Source: Actinomadura sp. KC345
GTDB taxonomy: Bacteria; Actinomycetota; Actinomycetes; Streptosporangiales; Streptosporangiaceae
DNA: 48,993 nucleotides
Direction: 5' to 3'
NCBI RefSeq assembly: GCF_004348515.1
Contig: NZ_SMKH01000018.1
Coordinates: 1-48,993, forward strand
The position numbers were made by a program, and so were the translations under genes. The notes beneath the pieces were generated by a model, which worked only from the letters and a program-made list of their open reading frames with translations, had not been told where the DNA came from and made no database searches. Below are positions 47,703 through 48,993 of this stretch, piece after piece. How positions within the stretch are numbered: the first letter of the stretch is position 1; the number at the start of each line of letters is the position of its first letter.

Positions 47703-48993
47703 GGAAGACGCTCGCCCTGGTGTCCCTCGCGGTCACCTCGATGGTCGCGCTGGCGTTCCTCATCCCGCTCGCGCTGACCGTCCGGGAGATCGCGCGGGAC
47801 GGCGCCCTCACCGCCGCGGAGCGGCAGGCCAGCGCGCTGGGCCCCGTGCTCGTCGTCACCGAGGACCCGGCCGCGCTCGAACGCGCCGTCGCCAGCACCG
47901 AGGCGGGCGCGACGAAACGGATGACCGTGCACATGCCGGACGGCGCCCTGGTCCCGAGGGACGGCCGGGGCGAATTCAGCGCCAGCCCCGAGCAGCTCGC
48001 CGAGGCCGGGCGCCGCGGGCGCGCCTACACCGCCCGCGTGGACGGCGGATACGCGCTGCTCCAGCCGGTGTCGCTGGACGCGGGCCGCACCGCTGTCGTC
48101 GAGGTCTTCGTGCCCGACGAGGACCTCTCGCGCGGCGTGTGGCAGGCGTGGCTCGTCATGACGACCGTCGCCGCCGCGCTCGTCGCCGGGTCCGTCGCCG
48201 CCGCCGTCTGGCTCGGCAACCGGATGATCCGCTCCACCCGCCGGCTCGCCGAGGCCGCCAGCGCGTTCGGCGAGGGGGAGATGTCGGTGCGCATCGAGCC
48301 GGACGGCCCGCCCGAGCTGGTGGAGGCGGGGCTGGCGTTCAACGCGATGGCCGACCACGTCGTCCAGCTGCTGTCCGCCGAACGGGAGATGGCCGCCGAC
48401 CTCTCGCACCGGCTCCGCACCCCGCTCGCCGCGCTCCGCCTCAACGCCGAGGCCCTCGGGGACGGTCCCGTCGCCGACCAGACCCGCGAGGCCGTCGACC
48501 GCATCGAGCACGAGGTCGACCAGATCATCCGGACCGTCCGGCGCCCGACCGGCCGGGGAAGCTGCGACGCCGCCAAGGTCCTGCGCGAGCGCGTCTCGTT
48601 CTGGCTCGTCCTCGCCGAGGACGAGGGCCGCTCCTGCGAGTTGATCGGCGCCGAGGCCCCCGCGCCGCTCCCGCTGCCGGGGACCGAGCTCGCCGCCGCC
48701 GTCGACGCGCTGCTCGGCAACATCTTCCGGCACACGTCCGAGGGAACCGGCTTCGCCGTCACCCTCCACCAGGGCCAGGGCGTGACCGGCATCCTCGTCG
48801 CCGACGCCGGCCCCGGCATCGCCGACCCGGACGCGGCGCTGAAGCGCGGCAGCAGCGGCGGCGGCTCCACGGGCCTCGGCCTGGACATCGCCCGCCGCGC
48901 CGCCGAGTCCACGGGCGGCTACCTGCGCATCCACCGCAGCGTCCTCGGCGGCGCGCAGGTCCAGATGTGGTTCCGCACCAAGTGGCTGCCGCC
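47699..48993 (+). CDS. Sensor histidine kinase (3' end beyond window)
   Basis: This is the cognate membrane kinase of the preceding regulator. At least 431 codons are visible and it is incomplete, as no stop occurs before the window ends. A first membrane helix spans about residues 8-28, an external sensor of about 130 residues follows, then a second helix (about 152-175), a HAMP linker and a dimerisation domain with the phospho-acceptor in DLSHRLRTPLAALRL. The ATP domain has VDALLGNIFRHT (N-box), DAGPGI (G1) and GGGSTGLGLDIAR (G2). HRLRTP replaces the common HELRTP, a variant seen in some actinobacterial kinases. ATG 47699 overlaps the regulator stop. Confidence 0.9.
   Translation, partial: MRKTLALVSLAVTSMVALAFLIPLALTVREIARDGALTAAERQASALGPVLVVTEDPAALERAVASTEAGATKRMTVHMPDGALVPRDGRGEFSASPEQLAEAGRRGRAYTARVDGGYALLQPVSLDAGRTAVVEVFVPDEDLSRGVWQAWLVMTTVAAALVAGSVAAAVWLGNRMIRSTRRLAEAASAFGEGEMSVRIEPDGPPELVEAGLAFNAMADHVVQLLSAEREMAADLSHRLRTPLAALRLNAEALGDGPVADQTREAVDRIEHEVDQIIRTVRRPTGRGSCDAAKVLRERVSFWLVLAEDEGRSCELIGAEAPAPLPLPGTELAAAVDALLGNIFRHTSEGTGFAVTLHQGQGVTGILVADAGPGIADPDAALKRGSSGGGSTGLGLDIARRAAESTGGYLRIHRSVLGGAQVQMWFRTKWLP

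Overview
The window is about 49 kb of very GC-rich DNA with strong G/C bias at third codon positions, many GTG starts and ATGA/GTGA gene overlaps. The gene content (PknG-GlnX-GlnH system, dxr-rip1-ispG block with a DUF4081 GNAT gene, PucR and XRE regulators, DUF3037/HipA-like pair) points to an actinomycete chromosome, probably a filamentous genus of the Thermomonosporaceae/Streptosporangiales type. That genus-level guess is inference. No rRNA, tRNA, CRISPR array, transposase or phage gene was recognised.

Layout. 1-1.4 kb: HIT-family protein, a lone DUF1778-type antitoxin-like gene, and a poorly coding gap. 1.4-6.9 kb: polyamine uptake operon (ATPase, Tat lipoprotein, two permeases) ending in a PuuB-like FAD oxidase. 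7-9.5 kb: PH-domain membrane protein and two unknown proteins. 9.7-19.1 kb: a minus-strand operon of seven tightly packed genes (coiled-coil protein, PknG-type kinase, PP2C phosphatase, VWA protein, FHA protein, GlnX-type membrane sensor, GlnH-type lipoprotein). 19.1-21.7 kb: a WYL-domain gene with an SOS-type box over its promoter, a TrmB regulator and an alpha/beta hydrolase. 21.8-26.5 kb: PucR regulator divergent from an aminotransferase/CoA-acylating semialdehyde dehydrogenase pair. 26.5-30.6 kb: small unknown protein, orphan solute-binding lipoprotein, CxxC protein, orphan histidine kinase. 30.7-39.1 kb: dxr, rip1, ispG and the DUF4081 GNAT gene, with two paralogous secreted serine peptidases between ispG and the GNAT gene. 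39.2-49 kb: tandem XRE-type paralogues, DUF3037/HipA-like pair, cyclase, second PP2C-like protein, DUF4870 protein, membrane-anchored unknowns, PaaI thioesterase, and a two-component system whose kinase runs off the window.

How the genes work together. In mycobacteria GlnH binds acidic amino acids outside the cell, GlnX passes the signal through the membrane and PknG phosphorylates a FHA-domain metabolic switch. Here the same three parts share an operon with a phosphatase, a phospho-threonine reader, a VWA protein and a coiled-coil protein. Three of them carry the same kind of CxxC zinc ribbon, which suggests an assembled complex.

A second theme is leaderless expression. At nine genes a TAnnnT-like -10 box lies 6-7 bases before the start codon, including one overlaid by a LexA-type box and one divergent pair with interlocking promoters. 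This helps decide starts and suggests many regulators here are translated from 5'-AUG/GUG mRNAs.
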